Below, in pieces: positions 32,519-33,499 of a DNA stretch of 33,499 bases (position 1 is its first letter; each line of letters opens with the position of its first letter). The DNA comes from Butyrivibrio sp. (GTDB lineage Bacteria > Bacillota > Clostridia > Lachnospirales > Lachnospiraceae). Both the position numbers and the translations under genes were made by a program. The stretch is from positions 1 to 33,499 of the forward strand of contig JAMPDT010000010.1 in assembly GCA_023665525.1 (NCBI GenBank), in the 5' to 3' direction. The notes below the pieces were generated by a model. It was not told the origin of the DNA and did no database searches. It was given only the letters and a program-made list of their open reading frames with translations.

Positions 32519-33151
32519 CTATTCAAAATATTTATTCAGAAATTTAAGGAACCTAAACCTTATTCTGTAATTGTTTTCGTCCAAATCTCCGAGCGTGACC
32601 GCCCTGTACGCGTCCTCGGAAAGAATATTCTTAAACTGCTCCTTCGTGTCCTCGGGCACCACCGAATACGAGGAATCGACGAAGCACAGCGGCGGAAAAA
32701 GCACGCACCACCAGTTTTTGCCCTCCGCTCCGCCTATATCCACCCGAAACGCCTCGTACTCTCCGGGCGGAAAGCTCATATCTCCGTATACCTTCATCGG
32801 AAAATACGCCCTTTCAAAGTACACACTCACATTATATTCATATCCCCTGTCCTCGATTACACCGCGCGCGATTTCTTCGATTCGGTCTATGTCATAATAT
32901 AAAATATTCCTTGCTTCGTCAAGGTCCTTTGCGTCCGAAAGCTCGTCCGCAAGAAACAGCACAATCTCGTCCTTGACCGCAAGCTTAAGACTTTGGTCCT
33001 CCTCGCTGTCGCTGTTTGCGCGCACATGAAAGCGTATTATATTTTCGGCAATTTCCTTCTGCGTCTTATATTCGTCCGTTCCCTTGTAAAAATATGTACC
33101 GAGCGCAGCCGCCAAAGCCGCCGCCAAAACAACCGCAAGCAATTTTTTCAT
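32519..33151 (-). CDS. spoIIR: SpoIIR, stage II sporulation signalling protein
   Basis: The 210-residue protein has a signal-like N-terminus (about 4-21) and the family blocks IIRFHVRANSDSEEDQ (38-53), YFPMKVYG (116-123), FPPGEYEAFRVDIG (127-140) and NWWCVLFPPLCF (146-157). SpoIIR is made in the forespore under sigma-F, exported to the intermembrane space, and triggers SpoIIGA to process pro-sigma-E in the mother cell. The ATG has GGAG 7 nt upstream. A sigma-F-like promoter precedes it. It heads a run of seven genes ending at the flavoprotein. Confidence 0.95.
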   Translation of the reverse strand: MKKLLAVVLAAALAAALGTYFYKGTDEYKTQKEIAENIIRFHVRANSDSEEDQSLKLAVKDEIVLFLADELSDAKDLDEARNILYYDIDRIEEIARGVIEDRGYEYNVSVYFERAYFPMKVYGDMSFPPGEYEAFRVDIGGAEGKNWWCVLFPPLCFVDSSYSVVPEDTKEQFKNILSEDAYRAVTLGDLDENNYRIRFRFLKFLNKYFE

Positions 33152-33197
33152 AATAATCTCCGTTTCCGCCGTAATGGCGCCTGAATTTTATATCAGA

Positions 33198-33226
33198 GAT
33201 TATTACCGTTCTTCGGGAGCTTATAC
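33198..33226 (-). promoter_or_regulatory. Sigma-F-like promoter for spoIIR
   Basis: On the minus strand GTATA (33226-33222) and GGTAATAATC (33207-33198) are seen, 14 nt apart. They fit GYWTA and GGNNANAHT; the final base and the slightly short spacer are the deviations. The -35 element overlaps the last codons of the GntR-family gene. Confidence 0.6.
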
Positions 33227-33499
33227 GTCCTGCCGCTTAATTATTTCGCAGATACAGTTCTTCTGGCGCATAATATGCGAGGTCACGAGCCGCTCCGCCG
33301 TTTTGGCATCGCCTGCCGCGACCGCCTTTATTATGGCGTCGTGCTCGTCGAGAATCTCCCCGCAGGAGGCTATGCTTTTGATATATTCCACCCTGTACCT
33401 TAACACCAGCGCCTCCAGCTCCCGCATAACCTTGAGAAGCACCTTATTGTCCGCCGCCTCGCATATCGCGTGGTGGAGCCTGCTGTCGTTCACGGAAAG
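33221..33499 (-). CDS. GntR-family regulator, FCD domain C-terminal part (5' end off right edge)
   Basis: The frame is open from the window edge (LSVNDSRLHH...) to TAA at 33223-33221, giving 92 visible residues. It shows the all-helical FCD ligand-binding domain: DSRLHHAICEAADN, EHDAIIKAVAAGD and the final ERLVTSHIMRQ. The Asp/His positions that bind a metal and carboxylate ligand in FCD proteins are present. The N-terminal winged-helix DNA-binding domain would lie outside the window. The effector and targets are unknown. Confidence 0.85.
   Translation of the reverse strand, partial: LSVNDSRLHHAICEAADNKVLLKVMRELEALVLRYRVEYIKSIASCGEILDEHDAIIKAVAAGDAKTAERLVTSHIMRQKNCICEIIKRQDV

Overview
The window looks like a piece of chromosome from an anaerobic, spore-forming Firmicute of class Clostridia, probably near Lachnospiraceae or a related gut lineage. 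The support is spoIIR, a spoIID-spoIIQ-like pair, a T-box leader before ileS, small clostridial families (a DUF6472-like protein, DUF3737, DUF1934), strong GGAGG ribosome sites and canonical sigma-A promoters. The base composition is fairly GC-rich with many GCG/CGC codons, except for one clearly AT-rich segment near 26140-27245.

Left part (1-4060). A truncated multi-pass membrane protein of GT-C glycosyltransferase type runs off the left edge behind its own sigma-A promoter. Next is a spoIID-spoIIQ-like operon on the minus strand, preceded by a good sigma-E-type promoter. Both of its proteins appear to have lost the catalytic residues of their families. Back to back with it, a sigma-A promoter drives murI and a small membrane protein.

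Centre (4070-22690). Fifteen genes run in one direction on the minus strand with no gap above 60 nt. The order from the promoter is: Ile T-box, ileS, glgP, an ABC-2 polymer exporter (permease and ATPase), an extended SDR, two tandem LicD-family transferases, an IspD/TarI-like cytidylyltransferase, a 900-residue protein with a GT2-like N-terminus and a TagF-type C-terminus, an unrecognised four-helix membrane protein, a lipoprotein, a DUF6472-like protein, ilvB and ilvN. The middle block reads as a phospho-decorated cell-surface polymer locus (teichoic-acid-like, possibly polyol-phosphate). The run starts with an isoleucine-sensing leader and ends with the branched-chain biosynthesis genes.

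Right part (22690-33499). A plsC-like acyltransferase and a membrane EAL protein form one unit. It is divergent from a small basic membrane protein, and the two promoters appear to share one palindromic -35 hexamer. An AT-rich insertion then carries a DUF1016/YhcG-type nuclease gene broken by one in-frame TAA. After a bidirectional terminator, a minus-strand run contains spoIIR (with a sigma-F-like promoter), ddl, DUF1934, DUF3737, a MalY/PatB aminotransferase, an alpha/beta hydrolase and an iron-sulfur-type flavoprotein. A partial GntR/FCD regulator lies at the right edge.

I saw no tRNA or rRNA genes, CRISPR array, insertion sequence or replication origin. The only stretch over 300 bases without a gene is 22315-22743, which holds the T-box leader, its promoter and an inverted repeat.
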